Positions 8,806 through 17,445 of a stretch of 64,000 bases of DNA are shown here, one piece after another. This stretch comes from Halomonas sp. LR3S48 (GTDB taxonomy: Bacteria > Pseudomonadota > Gammaproteobacteria > Pseudomonadales > Halomonadaceae): contig NZ_CP107009.1 of the NCBI RefSeq assembly GCF_025725665.1, forward strand, positions 186,001 to 250,000. The letters are read 5' to 3'. The notes beneath the pieces were generated by a model. That model made no database searches, was not told the origin of the DNA, and saw only the letters and a program-made list of their open reading frames with translations. The position numbers were made by a program, and so were the translations under genes. Numbering within the stretch: the first letter of the stretch is position 1; every line of letters begins with the position of its first letter.

Positions 8806-10011
8806 ATGTTTAAAGACATTGCCAAGCCCGGTGTCGATGCGACCGGCGCCAACTCTCTCCGGTTACCGGCCTGGCGCTGGCTATTTCCGCTGTCGGCGCT
8901 GCATGCCGCCCTGATGGTGCCGCTCTCCCTGCTGGCGCTGTATCACGGCTGGGCGCCGGTGCAGCTGGCGTCGCCGGCCGCCCACGCCCGCGAGATGCTG
9001 TTCGGTTTCGCCCTGGCGGTGATCGCGGGCTATTTGCTGGGCCCCGTTCCGCGGCGGCAACTCATCATGCTGGTGGTGCTGTGGCTGGTGGGCCGGCTGG
9101 GCGTGCTGGACTGGCCAGGGGCGGTAGTGGCCTCGTTGGCCGACGGGGTCTTCGCTCTGTGGGTGGCCGCACACCTGGTGCCGCGCTTCATCGCCGCCAA
9201 GAAGTGGCGCAACCGGCTGCTCTCGCCGCTGCTGGGCATGATCTGCCTGCTGGCCGTGGTGACCCTGACCTGGCGCTACTTCGACGACATGCCCACCACG
9301 GCGCCATTGATGCATCAGAGCGTGCTGTGGCTGGTGCTGCTGATGACCTTCATGGGCGGGCGCGTTATCGCGCCGGCGGTCAACGGCTACCTGATGCAGA
9401 CCTCCCGACAGACTGGCGCCGGCGTGCAGCCGCGGACCGAGGCGGCCTTGATCGTACTGCTGGGGCTGGTGGCCTTCCTGGCGCCGTGGGAGCCGCTGCA
9501 TCCCCTGGCTGCGGTGACGACGCTGGCGGCGGGACTCCTGTTGCTGTGGCGTATCCTGCGCTGGGAACCGGCGCGGTGCGTGGCGAGGCTCGACTTGCAG
9601 GTGTTGATGCTGGGCTACGCCTGGATTGCCATCGGGTTGCTGCTGCTGGCGCGCCGCTGGTGGGCGCCGGAGCACGCCAGCACGGCGCTGCACGCCTTTA
9701 CCGTGGGGGCGTTGGGCACGCTTGCCAGCTGTATCATGCTGCGTCACGTCATCTCGCGGGCGAAACAGCGCCCCGAACGCGAGTGGGCACTGCTTCCCTT
9801 GGCCGGGCTGTTCGCCACCTCTGCCGCACTGCGGCTATGGGCGATCGAGGCGGGCAGCGCCTGGCTGACATTGCTGTGGTGCTCGGCAGCAGCCTGGAGC
9901 CTGGGCTGGCTGCTGGTGGCCTGGCGCCTGACCGTTTGGTTGAGCCGGATTCCCGAGCGATTGCCTGCCGGCAGACATGGCGCGGCGCATACACTTGGCC
10001 CGAGGCGCTAG
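8806..10011 (+). CDS. NnrS family heme-copper membrane protein (copy 1)
   Basis: A 401-residue, highly hydrophobic protein of about twelve membrane segments. It keeps NnrS features: an FGFALAVIAGYLL block after the first helices, FMGGRVIAPAVNGY in the middle and ALHAFTVGALG with a conserved histidine towards the end. NnrS proteins contribute to nitric oxide resistance in denitrifiers. The first ATG at 8806 has no recognisable Shine-Dalgarno and follows an AT-rich stretch that could be a promoter -10, so the true start may differ. A second NnrS-type gene lies at 47146. Downstream is hemN. Confidence 0.85.
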   Translation: MFKDIAKPGVDATGANSLRLPAWRWLFPLSALHAALMVPLSLLALYHGWAPVQLASPAAHAREMLFGFALAVIAGYLLGPVPRRQLIMLVVLWLVGRLGVLDWPGAVVASLADGVFALWVAAHLVPRFIAAKKWRNRLLSPLLGMICLLAVVTLTWRYFDDMPTTAPLMHQSVLWLVLLMTFMGGRVIAPAVNGYLMQTSRQTGAGVQPRTEAALIVLLGLVAFLAPWEPLHPLAAVTTLAAGLLLLWRILRWEPARCVARLDLQVLMLGYAWIAIGLLLLARRWWAPEHASTALHAFTVGALGTLASCIMLRHVISRAKQRPEREWALLPLAGLFATSAALRLWAIEAGSAWLTLLWCSAAAWSLGWLLVAWRLTVWLSRIPERLPAGRHGAAHTLGPRR

Positions 10012-10013
10012 AC

Positions 10014-10027
10014 TTGACCCCGGACAA
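10014..10027 (+). promoter_or_regulatory. FNR/DNR-like site upstream of hemN
   Basis: TTGAC-CCCG-GACAA carries a strong left half-site and an imperfect right half, about 100 bp before the hemN start. TACTGT at 10071-10076 would serve as -10 if the site acts near -61.5. Control of hemN by FNR/Anr-type regulators is known in other gammaproteobacteria, which supports the call. Confidence 0.45.
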
Positions 10028-10128
10028 TAGAAAGGTGAGCTGTCGAGACGTTGCCTCTCGCCGAATGTCATACTGTCGGGCATGAGGCATGGCTTGCCAC
10101 GCCGACGTTTCAAGAGGCTGTTCCGATC

Positions 10129-11514
10129 ATGCAAGACGACCTGCTGTTCAATCGCCCGCTGGTAGAGAAGTACGACCGTCCGGGCCCTCGCTATACGTCC
10201 TACCCGACGGCGCCCCAGTTCCATGCGGCCTTCGCCGAGGACGACTACCGTGCTGCCGCCGAGCGAAGCAACCGCGTCGCCACGCCCAAGCCGCTGTCGG
10301 TCTACGTACACATCCCGTTCTGCAAGAGCCTGTGCTACTACTGTGCCTGCAACAAGATCATCACCCACAACACCGAGCGGGCGGCCGAGTACCTCGAGTG
10401 GCTGAAGCAGGAAATCCGCGTGCAGGGCGCGCTGTTCGACGAGAGCCGGCGCATGACCCAGCTGCACCTGGGCGGCGGCACGCCCACCTACCTCAGCAAT
10501 GCCCAACTCGGCGAGCTGATGATGGCCCTCGACGAGGCCTTTCACTTTGCCGAGGCCTCAGAGCGTGAGTTCTCGCTGGAGGTCGACCCGCGCACGGTCA
10601 CGCCGCCCCAGATCCACGAGCTGCACGACCTCGGCTTCAACCGGCTGAGCTTCGGCGTTCAGGATTTCGACCCCGACGTGCAGAAGGCGGTCAATCGGGT
10701 GCAGAGCGAAGAGCAGGTGGTCGAGCTGGTGGCGGCGGCGCGTGAGGCCGGCTTCCAGTCGGTCAGCGTCGACTTGATCTACGGCCTGCCGCTGCAGACG
10801 GTGGCGAGCTTCGATACGACGCTCGACAAGATCATCGCCCTGCGCCCCGACCGCATCGCTGCCTACAGCTATGCCCACCTGCCGGAGCTGTTCAAGGCCC
10901 AGCGCCTGATCCGCCCTGAAGACATGCCGCCACCGGAGCGCAAGCTGGAGCTGCTCGAGCTGACCATTCGCCGCCTGACCGCGGCCGGCTACGTCTATAT
11001 CGGCATGGACCACTTCGCCCTGCCCGAAGACGAGCTGACCCTGGCCATGGAGAACGGCACCCTGCAGCGCAACTTTCAGGGCTACTCCACCCACGCCGAC
11101 TGCGACATGATCGGCCTGGGCATCACCTCCATCGGCAAGGTCGGCGACAGCTACAGCCAGAGCGTCAAGGAGACAGCCCAGTACCAGGCGCGCCTTGAGA
11201 GCGGGCGGCTGCCGGTGATGCGTGGCTACCGCCTCAACGACGACGACCGCCTGCGTCGCGACGTGATCAACGCCCTGATGTGCCACGGCCGCATCGACTT
11301 CGGCGCCATCGAAGCGCGCCACGATATCGCCTTCCGCGACTATTTCGCCGACGCCCTCGGCGAACTCGAGGAGATGCAGGCGGACGGCCTGCTGACGATC
11401 CGCGACGACGCCATCGAGGTTAAGCCCGCCGGGCGCCTGATGATGCGCAACATGGCGATGGCCTTCGATGCCTACCTCAAGCCCAACGAAGGCCGCTTCT
11501 CGCGCACGGTGTGA
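10129..11514 (+). CDS. hemN: HemN, oxygen-independent coproporphyrinogen III dehydrogenase
   Basis: A 461-residue radical SAM enzyme that makes protoporphyrinogen IX from coproporphyrinogen III without oxygen. The [4Fe-4S]/SAM site is C65-x3-C69-x2-C72 with C74 following (CKSLCYYCAC). The glycine-rich LHLGGGTPTYL lies near residue 115, and PRYTSYPTAPQF near the N-terminus is diagnostic of HemN rather than HemW. The start is set at MQDDLLFN (10129), where AAGAGG lies upstream and homology begins; an in-frame codon at 10051 adds residues unlike the family. It supplies heme for the cytochromes encoded around it. A bidirectional terminator follows. Confidence 0.95.
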   Translation: MQDDLLFNRPLVEKYDRPGPRYTSYPTAPQFHAAFAEDDYRAAAERSNRVATPKPLSVYVHIPFCKSLCYYCACNKIITHNTERAAEYLEWLKQEIRVQGALFDESRRMTQLHLGGGTPTYLSNAQLGELMMALDEAFHFAEASEREFSLEVDPRTVTPPQIHELHDLGFNRLSFGVQDFDPDVQKAVNRVQSEEQVVELVAAAREAGFQSVSVDLIYGLPLQTVASFDTTLDKIIALRPDRIAAYSYAHLPELFKAQRLIRPEDMPPPERKLELLELTIRRLTAAGYVYIGMDHFALPEDELTLAMENGTLQRNFQGYSTHADCDMIGLGITSIGKVGDSYSQSVKETAQYQARLESGRLPVMRGYRLNDDDRLRRDVINALMCHGRIDFGAIEARHDIAFRDYFADALGELEEMQADGLLTIRDDAIEVKPAGRLMMRNMAMAFDAYLKPNEGRFSRTV

Positions 11515-11543
11515 TCCCCCGTTTTAATCCGTTCCGTAACGGG

Positions 11544-11569
11544 AAACGGCGCCCCGAGGGGCGCCGTTT
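11544..11569. terminator. Bidirectional terminator between hemN and dnrN
   Basis: AAACGGCGCCCC (11544-11555) pairs with GGGGCGCCGTTT (11558-11569), followed by a short T run on the plus strand and preceded by GGGAAA for the minus strand. It sits in the gap between the convergent hemN and dnrN genes. Confidence 0.8.
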
Positions 11570-11585
11570 TCGTCCGACGCGGGAC

Positions 11586-12242
11586 TTAGACGACCCGCTC
11601 GAACAGCAGGTTGTTCTCCAGGTGGATGTGCTCCATCAGGTCCTCGCGGAACTCGCGCAGGCCGGTATAGAGAGCGCGCCAGGTGGTGCAGGCGCCTTTG
11701 GGCGGGGTGATGTCATTGGTGAGCCGCATCACTTGCTCGAGGTTCTCGCCGTGGTCGTCGTGCTCATGGCGCATCACCGCGATCGGCCCCTGGGCCTGGG
11801 CGCCCAGACCGCGGCGCAGCATGGGGAACAGGATCTGCTCCTCCTTCTGCATGTGGCTCTCCATCTCCTGGTAGATCACCAGCAGCAGGTCAGCCAGACC
11901 GCGAGGACAGCTGTCTCGCTCGCCATGAACCTGCTCGACCCGGCGCGCCATGCGGATCAGCTCGGGAAGTTGCTCGCGGTGCACGTCGTGATAACGGGTG
12001 AGGAGATGGTCGATCAACTCGTCGTTACTGGCCTCGCGCCAGTCGCGCTGTTCACTGCTGACGGCCGGTAGTGCCTCGAGTTCGGCGACCAGCTTGTCGG
12101 CAGGCAGGCCGGCTCGTTCGGCGGCCTGGCTCAGGCTGATGCGCCCGCCACAGCAGAAGTCGATATTGTGGACATGGAAAATTCGGGTAGCGCCGGGCAG
12201 CGACAGGGCGATGCGGCCGACGGTCTGTTCCAGCAGGCTCAT
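11586..12242 (-). CDS. dnrN: DnrN/YtfE, di-iron iron-sulfur cluster repair protein
   Basis: A 218-residue RIC (YtfE/ScdA/DnrN) protein. The N-terminal ScdA domain holds HNIDFCCGGRISL near residue 27, and the C-terminal hemerythrin-like domain supplies di-iron ligands in HDVHREQLPEL, EMESHMQKEEQILFP, MRHEHDDHG and HIHLENNLLF. It repairs iron-sulfur clusters damaged by nitric oxide. The start is MSLLEQTVGR at 12242 with GAGGAA 6 nt upstream; the open frame extends further but that part contains the promoter. A consensus sigma-54 promoter at 12280-12295 faces it, with three NorR-type sites behind, so it should be switched on by NO through NorR. Confidence 0.93.
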   Translation of the reverse strand: MSLLEQTVGRIALSLPGATRIFHVHNIDFCCGGRISLSQAAERAGLPADKLVAELEALPAVSSEQRDWREASNDELIDHLLTRYHDVHREQLPELIRMARRVEQVHGERDSCPRGLADLLLVIYQEMESHMQKEEQILFPMLRRGLGAQAQGPIAVMRHEHDDHGENLEQVMRLTNDITPPKGACTTWRALYTGLREFREDLMEHIHLENNLLFERVV

Positions 12243-12279
12243 GCGGTGTTCCTCATACGATGGGATGCCTTTCTGTCTG

Positions 12280-12295
12280 AGCAATCGTCGTGCCA
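12280..12295 (-). promoter_or_regulatory. Sigma-54 (-24/-12) promoter of dnrN
   Basis: Read on the minus strand the sequence is TGGCACGACGATTGCT, a full match to the TGGCAC-N5-TTGCW consensus. Transcription would start near 12268, giving a short leader before the dnrN ATG at 12242. The three GGT-N7-ACC sites at 12328-12386 lie upstream at enhancer distance. Confidence 0.88.
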
Positions 12296-12327
12296 ACTCT
12301 ATTATTTCAATTGGTTAAATCAGTCAT

Positions 12328-12386
12328 GGTGAAAAGCACCCCGGTCAAGTAAGGTTGTTTTTACCTTTTAAGAGGTGATTTTCACC
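12328..12386. promoter_or_regulatory. Three NorR enhancer sites
   Basis: Three 13-bp elements of the form GGT-N7-ACC occur at 12328-12340, 12353-12365 and 12374-12386. Each contains the GT-(N7)-AC core established for NorR. Their centres are 25 and 21 bp apart. The last ends directly at the norR ATG, so NorR could also repress its own synthesis from it. E. coli norVW likewise needs three such sites. Confidence 0.82.
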
Positions 12387-13910
12387 ATGCTGGACCACTC
12401 GCTGCTTGCCGACCTGACCACCGAACTGCCCAGCGCCGTGCGCCTGCAGCGCCTGGTGCGCACCCTGCGCGAGGGTTTTCGCTGTGGTGCAGTGTGCCTT
12501 CTTCGCCTGCAGGACGAAGTCCTGGCCCCGGTGGCGGTGGACGGCCTGGTCCGCGAAGCGTTGGGCCGCCGTTTCGAGGTGGCCCGCCATCCACGCCTGG
12601 CCACTATCCTCACCAGCCGGCGCTCGACCCTGTTCCCACCCGATTCGTCCCTGCCCGATCCCTACGATGGCCTGATCGAGCAGCATCCCGGCGAGCCGCT
12701 CCACGTCCATGACTGCATGGGCATCAGCCTGCACGTGGAAGGCGAGCCCTGGGGCGTGCTGACGCTGGATGCGTTGCTGGCGGGGACCTTCGACGACGAG
12801 GACCGTCTCGCGCTGGAGCGCTATGCGTTACTCGCCGAGGCGGCGGTACGCATGACACGTCTGGAGCAGGAAGTGCGCGCGCTGCGCGTGGCGCGCCATG
12901 ACGCCGTGGTCCAGGTGGAATCCGGCGATGGGGGCGAGATTCTCGGCCATAGCGCGGTGCTCCAGCGGCTGCTGCGGGAGCTCGACGTGGTGGCCGAGTC
13001 CGACCTGCCGGTGCTGCTCAGCGGCGAGACCGGCGTAGGCAAGGAGCTGTTTGCCCGTCGCCTGCACCAGCGCTCGCCGCGCCGTGAGCAGCCGCTGGTT
13101 CAGGTCAACTGCGCGGCGCTGCCGGAGACGCTGGCAGAGAGCGAACTGTTCGGTCACGTCAAGGGAGCCTTCTCGGGAGCCACGGCCGACCGGGCGGGGC
13201 GCTTCGAAGCCGCCGACGGTGGCACCCTGTTCCTCGATGAGGTGGGCGAATTGCCGTTGATCGTCCAGGCCAAACTGCTGCGCGCACTGCAGAACGGCGA
13301 GATCCAGCGCCTGGGCGAGGACACCCCGCGTCAGGTCGACGTGCGTATCATCGCCGCCACCAACCGGCACCTGGCCGACGGTGTGCGTGACGGTCACTTC
13401 CGCGCTGACCTCTACCACCGGTTGTCGGTCTATCCGGTGGCGATTCCACCGCTGCGCGAGCGCGACAGCGACGTGCTGGTACTCGCCGGCCACTTTCTCG
13501 AGATCAACCGAACGCGGCTGGGCGTGCGCAGCCTGCGCCTCGCGCCTGAGGCCGAGGCGGCACTGCTCGGCTACACCTGGCCGGGAAACGTCCGCGAGCT
13601 GGAGCACGTCATCAGCCGCGCAGCGATCAAGGCGCTGGGCCACGGCGCGCAGCGCGACGACATCGTCACCCTCGAGCCGGAGTGGCTCGATCTGCCCATC
13701 GGCCGGCAACCGGTTTTCGTGTCGGCGCCCGACGGGCCGCAGGAGACCGAGGCGGGGCCGGCGTTAAAAACGCAGGTGGCCGAGGCGCAGCGTCATGCCA
13801 TTCGCCGGGCCCTGGCGGCCTGCGACGGCAACTGGGCGAAGGCCGCCCGGCAGCTCGACGTCGATCCCAGCAACCTGCACAAGCTGGCACGTCGGTTGGG
13901 AATAAAGTAG
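12387..13910 (+). CDS. norR: NorR, NO-responsive sigma-54 activator
   Basis: A 507-residue enhancer-binding protein. Residues 1-180 form a GAF-type sensor in which NorR binds NO at a non-heme iron. The AAA+ domain has Walker A GETGVGKE near residue 212, the sigma-54 loop at 260-265 and Walker [14 protein letters not shown]. The C-terminus ends in a Fis-type helix-turn-helix ([28 protein letters not shown], shown here only as a region). The sigma-54 loop reads GAFSGA instead of the usual GAFTGA. The ATG at 12387 has AGAGGT upstream; an in-frame GTG at 12375 lies inside a NorR site. The only sigma-54 promoter seen nearby belongs to the divergent dnrN. Confidence 0.93.
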   Translation: MLDHSLLADLTTELPSAVRLQRLVRTLREGFRCGAVCLLRLQDEVLAPVAVDGLVREALGRRFEVARHPRLATILTSRRSTLFPPDSSLPDPYDGLIEQHPGEPLHVHDCMGISLHVEGEPWGVLTLDALLAGTFDDEDRLALERYALLAEAAVRMTRLEQEVRALRVARHDAVVQVESGDGGEILGHSAVLQRLLRELDVVAESDLPVLLSGETGVGKELFARRLHQRSPRREQPLVQVNCAALPETLAESELFGHVKGAFSGATADRAGRFEAADGGTLFLDEVGELPLIVQAKLLRALQNGEIQRLGEDTPRQVDVRIIAATNRHLADGVRDGHFRADLYHRLSVYPVAIPPLRERDSDVLVLAGHFLEINRTRLGVRSLRLAPEAEAALLGYTWPGNVRELEHVISRAAIKALGHGAQRDDIVTLEPEWLDLPIGRQPVFVSAPDGPQETEAGPALKTQVAEAQRHAIRRALAACDGNWAKAARQLDVDPSNLHKLARRLGIK

Positions 13911-13998
13911 CCTTCGGCTTTTCAAGCTCGGAGAAATGGTTATATACTGAACTATCAAGTATTCCATTTTTGTATATATAGTTGTTCCGGACGCTCAT

Positions 13999-14775
13999 AT
14001 GCAGCTTCAGTTCGAACGGGTCACCAAGTCCTTCGGTGACTTGCGGGTGATCGACACCTTCGACACAACCATTCGCGACGGCGAGATCGTTGCCCTGGTC
14101 GGCCCGTCCGGCTGCGGCAAGTCGACCCTGTTGCATATGGTCGCGGGTCTGCAACATGCCACCGAGGGCCAGGTGAAGGCCGGCGGCCGTTCGGTCGAGC
14201 GTCCGGCGCCCGAGCGCACCCTGGTGTTCCAGGAGCATGCGCTCTACCCGTGGATGACGCTCAGGCAGAACGTCGCTCTGGCGCTGGAATTCCAGGGGCG
14301 GCCAGCGGGTGAGGCTCGCAAGCAGGCCGTGCAGTGGCTGGCTCGGGTCAAGCTCGATGGCTTCGAGGACTACTACCCGCATCAGGTCTCCGGCGGCATG
14401 CGTCAACGCTGCGCCCTGGCCAGGGCCTTTATCGCCCGGCCCAAGGTGCTGTTGCTCGACGAGCCCTTCGGCGCCCTCGACGCGCTGACCCGCCTGACGC
14501 TGCAGAGCGTGCTCAAGGATCTGATCGAGGAGGAGCGGCCCACCGTGGTGCTGGTCACCCACGACGTCGACGAGGCGCTCTATCTCGCCGACCGCGTACT
14601 GGTGTTCAGCCAGCGTCCGGCGCGGGTGCTCGAGGAGTTCACGCTCGGTCATATCCCCAAGACCCATGACCTGTCCGCTTTCGCCGATGTTCGTCGGGAA
14701 GTGCTCTCGCTGCTCGGCATCGATACGCAGGTCCAGGAAACCGAACGTCAAACCGAGAAAGGAGACGTGCAATGA
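13999..14775 (+). CDS. NitT/TauT-type ABC transporter, ATPase
   Basis: A 258-residue ABC ATPase with Walker A GPSGCGKST (about residues 34-42), Q-loop FQEHALYPWM, signature VSGGMRQRCALARAF and Walker B VLLLDEPFGALD. It belongs to the nitrate/sulfonate/taurine (NitT/TauT) group. It is the first gene of a three-gene operon with 4-bp ATGA overlaps to the next gene. Upstream, 13940-13985 is AT-rich and holds an AACTAT...ATAGTT inverted repeat that could be a promoter or operator. No FNR/DNR site was found. The transported substrate cannot be told from sequence. Confidence 0.88.
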   Translation: MQLQFERVTKSFGDLRVIDTFDTTIRDGEIVALVGPSGCGKSTLLHMVAGLQHATEGQVKAGGRSVERPAPERTLVFQEHALYPWMTLRQNVALALEFQGRPAGEARKQAVQWLARVKLDGFEDYYPHQVSGGMRQRCALARAFIARPKVLLLDEPFGALDALTRLTLQSVLKDLIEEERPTVVLVTHDVDEALYLADRVLVFSQRPARVLEEFTLGHIPKTHDLSAFADVRREVLSLLGIDTQVQETERQTEKGDVQ

Positions 14776-15755
14776 CACGTTGGCTCATCGCTCCCCTGCT
14801 GTCACTGCTGCTTGCCGCCCCGCTGTTCGCCAACGAACCGTTCCGGGTCGGCTATGTGCGCGTAATGGACGACGCCCAGGTGATGCTCGCCCAGGAGGCC
14901 GGGCTCTACGAGAAGTACGGCCTCGATGCCGAGCTGATCGAGTTCAGCTCGGGCACCGACCTGATCAAGGGCATCGTCGGTGGCCAGCTCGACATCGGCG
15001 TGCTGGGCTTCTCCAACGCCTTCACCTGGGCCGACCGCGGTGCCGACCTGCGCATCGTCGGCGGCGCCCAGCGTGGCTACCATGCGCTGCTGGCTCGCGA
15101 GGACGCCGGCATCGACGAGGTGGCCGACCTGGCCGGCAAGAACCTGGCGTCGCAGAAGCAGGGCAGTACCGCGGACATCGTGCTCAAGGGCGTGACCCTG
15201 GCCGATGCCGGGCTGTCCCCTGACGACCTCAACATCATGGGCGTGGCACCCTCGGTGGCGATCCAGTCGCTGGCCGGTGGCCGCGTGGATGCCGCCTTCC
15301 TGTTCGAGCCCTACGCTCGTCTCGCCCAGCTGCAAGCGCCGGTCAAGGAGATCTACGAAATCGGTGAGGTGTGGCCGTTCCCGTGCATGGTGGTGATCAC
15401 TTCCGCCGAAACCCTGGAGAACCGCCGCGACGTGCTGTGGGCGGCGCTGGACGCCCAGCGCGAGGCGATCGACATGCTCGAGAACTCGCCGGAAGAGGCC
15501 GCTCCCTACATCACCCGTTATTTCGTCAACGACGATGTGATCGAGGCGCGTGACGGCAGCACCGTTCCCAGCGAAGAGGTCATCGCCCAGGCCATTGCCA
15601 CCAATGACTTCAGCGCCGAACTCACCGAGGACGACATCGCACGCATGAAGGAGCTGGCCGAGATCATGCAGGCCCAGGGCATCCTCGATGGTGGGGCGGC
15701 CTTCGACGTGGATGCGCTGCTGGATCTCTCCTGGCAGGAAGAGCGCGAAATTTGA
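14772..15755 (+). CDS. NitT/TauT-type ABC transporter, periplasmic substrate-binding protein
   Basis: A 327-residue binding protein with a Sec signal (MTRWLIAPLLSLLLAAPLFA). The mature N-terminus FRVGYVRVMDDAQVMLAQEAGLYEKYGLDAEL and the GGQLDIGVLGFSNAF block place it in the SsuA/TauA/NMT1-like fold. A predicted ligand loop, KQGSTADIVLKG, lies near residue 125. Members of this fold bind nitrate, sulfonates, thiamine precursors and others, so the ligand is open. It overlaps both neighbours by 4 bp. Confidence 0.85.
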   Translation: MTRWLIAPLLSLLLAAPLFANEPFRVGYVRVMDDAQVMLAQEAGLYEKYGLDAELIEFSSGTDLIKGIVGGQLDIGVLGFSNAFTWADRGADLRIVGGAQRGYHALLAREDAGIDEVADLAGKNLASQKQGSTADIVLKGVTLADAGLSPDDLNIMGVAPSVAIQSLAGGRVDAAFLFEPYARLAQLQAPVKEIYEIGEVWPFPCMVVITSAETLENRRDVLWAALDAQREAIDMLENSPEEAAPYITRYFVNDDVIEARDGSTVPSEEVIAQAIATNDFSAELTEDDIARMKELAEIMQAQGILDGGAAFDVDALLDLSWQEEREI

Positions 15756-16525
15756 GCATGGGCAATACCACTACCGGCGTGGCCAGCAAGCGAGCCTATG
15801 TGCTGGCCATCGTCCTGATCCTGTTCTTCTGGCAGGTGGCCGCCTGGTTCCTGCCGAGCTTTCTGATGCCCGATGTCCACGTGGCGTTGATGCGCCTGTG
15901 GCGAGAGCTGGGCAGCGCCGAGTTCTACCATGGTCTCGGCAACAGCATGGGGCGGCTGGGGGCGGGCTACGGCGCGGCCCTGTTGGCCGGCATCGTGCTG
16001 GGGCTGGTAGGCGGTACGTTGAATGCGGTGCGCAGCACCCTCAAGGCGGCCATCATCATCCTGCAGTCGATCCCCTCGATCGCCTGGGTGCCGCTGTTCC
16101 TGATTCTGATGGGCTTCGGCAACCTGCCGATCATCGTGGTGGTGGCGGTGGGCGCCTTCTTCCCCACCGCGCTGAGCGTGATGAATGCCACCGAGAGCGT
16201 CGAGCGGGTGCATATCGACGCCGCGCGGGTGATGGGGGCGTCGCGCATGCAGATGCTCAAGCGCGTCTACTTTCCCGCGGTCACCCCGGAGCTGATCACC
16301 GGCGCACAGCTCGCCTTCGGCAACGCCTGGCGGGCACTGATCTCGGCAGAAATGATCGTCGGCTTCAGCGCCGGGCTCGGCAAGTCGCTGGCCTACTCGG
16401 GCGAGATCGCCGACATGACCGGCGTGATGACCAATATTCTGGTCATCGCCGTGCTCGCGGCGGTGATCGACCAGGTCATCCTCGAGCGCATCAAGTACCG
16501 CCTTCTTCGCTATCAGTACCTTTGA
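15752..16525 (+). CDS. NitT/TauT-type ABC transporter, permease
   Basis: A 257-residue membrane protein with about six helices and the BPD-type EAA loop MNATESVERVHIDAARVMGASRMQMLKRVYFPAVTPEL region near residues 145-180, as in SsuC/TauC permeases. It completes the transporter encoded with the two preceding genes, whose last 4 bp overlap its start. A stem-loop with a six-T tract follows at 16560-16596. The operon sits between norR and the ubiT-nrdJ operon, suggesting but not proving a role under denitrifying conditions. Confidence 0.87.
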   Translation: MSMGNTTTGVASKRAYVLAIVLILFFWQVAAWFLPSFLMPDVHVALMRLWRELGSAEFYHGLGNSMGRLGAGYGAALLAGIVLGLVGGTLNAVRSTLKAAIIILQSIPSIAWVPLFLILMGFGNLPIIVVVAVGAFFPTALSVMNATESVERVHIDAARVMGASRMQMLKRVYFPAVTPELITGAQLAFGNAWRALISAEMIVGFSAGLGKSLAYSGEIADMTGVMTNILVIAVLAAVIDQVILERIKYRLLRYQYL

Positions 16526-16559
16526 TCAGTTACTGAGATAGAGTCTCTTGCTGGCACGT

Positions 16560-16596
16560 GCCGGAGCGTCGCATCGCAGCGCCCCGGCTGTTTTTT
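16560..16596 (+). terminator. Intrinsic terminator of the ABC operon
   Basis: GCCGGAGCG (16560-16568) pairs with CGCCCCGGC (16580-16588) with one mismatch, followed by TG and six T residues. Between here and 16740 no gene or motif was recognised. Confidence 0.7.
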
Positions 16597-16744
16597 GTCG
16601 TCCCGGCATTTCTCGCGACCCTGCCTTCCGGCCACCTTCGTCAACGTTTCGCTGCCATCCTTGCCCATCGCCGTGCCAGCTTCCCGATACTGGCGCTTGG
16701 GGATCAGGCAGTTACCGAAATGCAAGCGCTACCGTTTAAAATAA

Positions 16745-16791
16745 AGTCTAGATGTGGTGCTTGATCCGTCAGGCTTGGCTATATATGGTAG
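16745..16791 (+). promoter_or_regulatory. Tandem NrdR boxes around a promoter for ubiT-nrdJ
   Basis: Two 16-bp elements at 16745-16760 and 16776-16791 each match about 10 of 16 positions of the NrdR consensus acaCwAtATaTwGtgt, including the C-w-A and A-T cores. Their centres are 31 bp apart, about three helical turns, the arrangement NrdR needs. Between and over them lie TTGATC (16761-16766) and TATGGT (16784-16789) with a 17-bp spacer, a credible sigma-70 promoter. NrdR represses RNR genes when dATP is ample. Confidence 0.65.
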
Positions 16792-16822
16792 CCAAGGCCC
16801 CGGTCGGGGCGCTGGCACTAGC

Positions 16823-16836
16823 TTGACGCATATCAG
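16823..16836 (+). promoter_or_regulatory. FNR/DNR-type site and second promoter for ubiT-nrdJ
   Basis: TTGAC-GCAT-ATCAG fits the FNR/DNR motif. A -10-like TAGGAT lies at 16859-16864, exactly where a class II (-41.5) activator would need it, predicting transcription from about 16871, some 54 nt before ubiT. Confidence 0.72.
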
Positions 16837-16924
16837 TGCAGACGGGCGGCGTCGGGCTTAGGATGAACGGTTCGCGGCCTGTGGTCGCGCCGAATCCACT
16901 GGTTCGCTCCATCGGAGAGTCGCT

Positions 16925-17407
16925 ATGTTTCCGCTGCCCCTGTCGCGTTTGCCACGTCCGCCCGCCCCGATCCGCCTGATTCGCGCCATCGACCCGCGCG
17001 TGCCGCTCACGCTGAAGCGCCATTTGATCGAGCCGCTGCTCAACCGCACTTTCGCCGAGCCCTTGGCCGAGGGCGAGTTCGATGCCCTCGAGGGGCGCCG
17101 GATCTCGCTGCATGTGGAGGATCTGGGCATGATCCTGACGCTGACCCTCGAAGGCGAGCATTTCAGGCTCAGCCCGGAGGCGGGCGAAGCCACCATTCGC
17201 GGCGGCTGGCGCGAGTTCCTGTGCCTGGCGACTCGGCGCGAGGATCCCGATGCGCTGTTCTTCCAGCGCCGGTTGGTGATCGAGGGCGACACCGAGCTCG
17301 GACTGATGGTCAAGAACCTGCTGGACGGCCGCGAGGAGGGCCTGGCCCAGGGGCGGCTTGGTGAATGGCTGGTGCGTTTCGAGCGTCTTGCGCGCCAGGA
17401 ACGTTGA
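16925..17407 (+). CDS. ubiT: UbiT, SCP2-domain factor for oxygen-independent ubiquinone synthesis
   Basis: A 160-residue protein made almost wholly of an SCP2 lipid-binding fold (residues 38-140, including LISLHVEDLG-like and ATIRGGWREFLCLATRREDPDALFFQRRLVIEGDTELGL segments, given here as a region). This matches UbiT (YhbT), which with UbiU and UbiV lets proteobacteria hydroxylate the ubiquinone ring without oxygen. GGAGA lies upstream of the ATG. UbiU and UbiV are encoded at 31725-33640 in this window, which supports the name. Here ubiT shares a transcript with nrdJa, 38 bp downstream, rather than with ubiUV. Confidence 0.85.
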   Translation: MFPLPLSRLPRPPAPIRLIRAIDPRVPLTLKRHLIEPLLNRTFAEPLAEGEFDALEGRRISLHVEDLGMILTLTLEGEHFRLSPEAGEATIRGGWREFLCLATRREDPDALFFQRRLVIEGDTELGLMVKNLLDGREEGLAQGRLGEWLVRFERLARQER

Positions 17408-17445
17408 ACGATTTGAACTTTTGACCCTTACTGGAGATCCCCTGC

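Noticed and set aside
16597..16924. Cobalamin riboswitch upstream of the B12-dependent RNR
   Set aside because: No B12-box or the long conserved fold could be found; the region is better explained by NrdR boxes and a DNR-type site.
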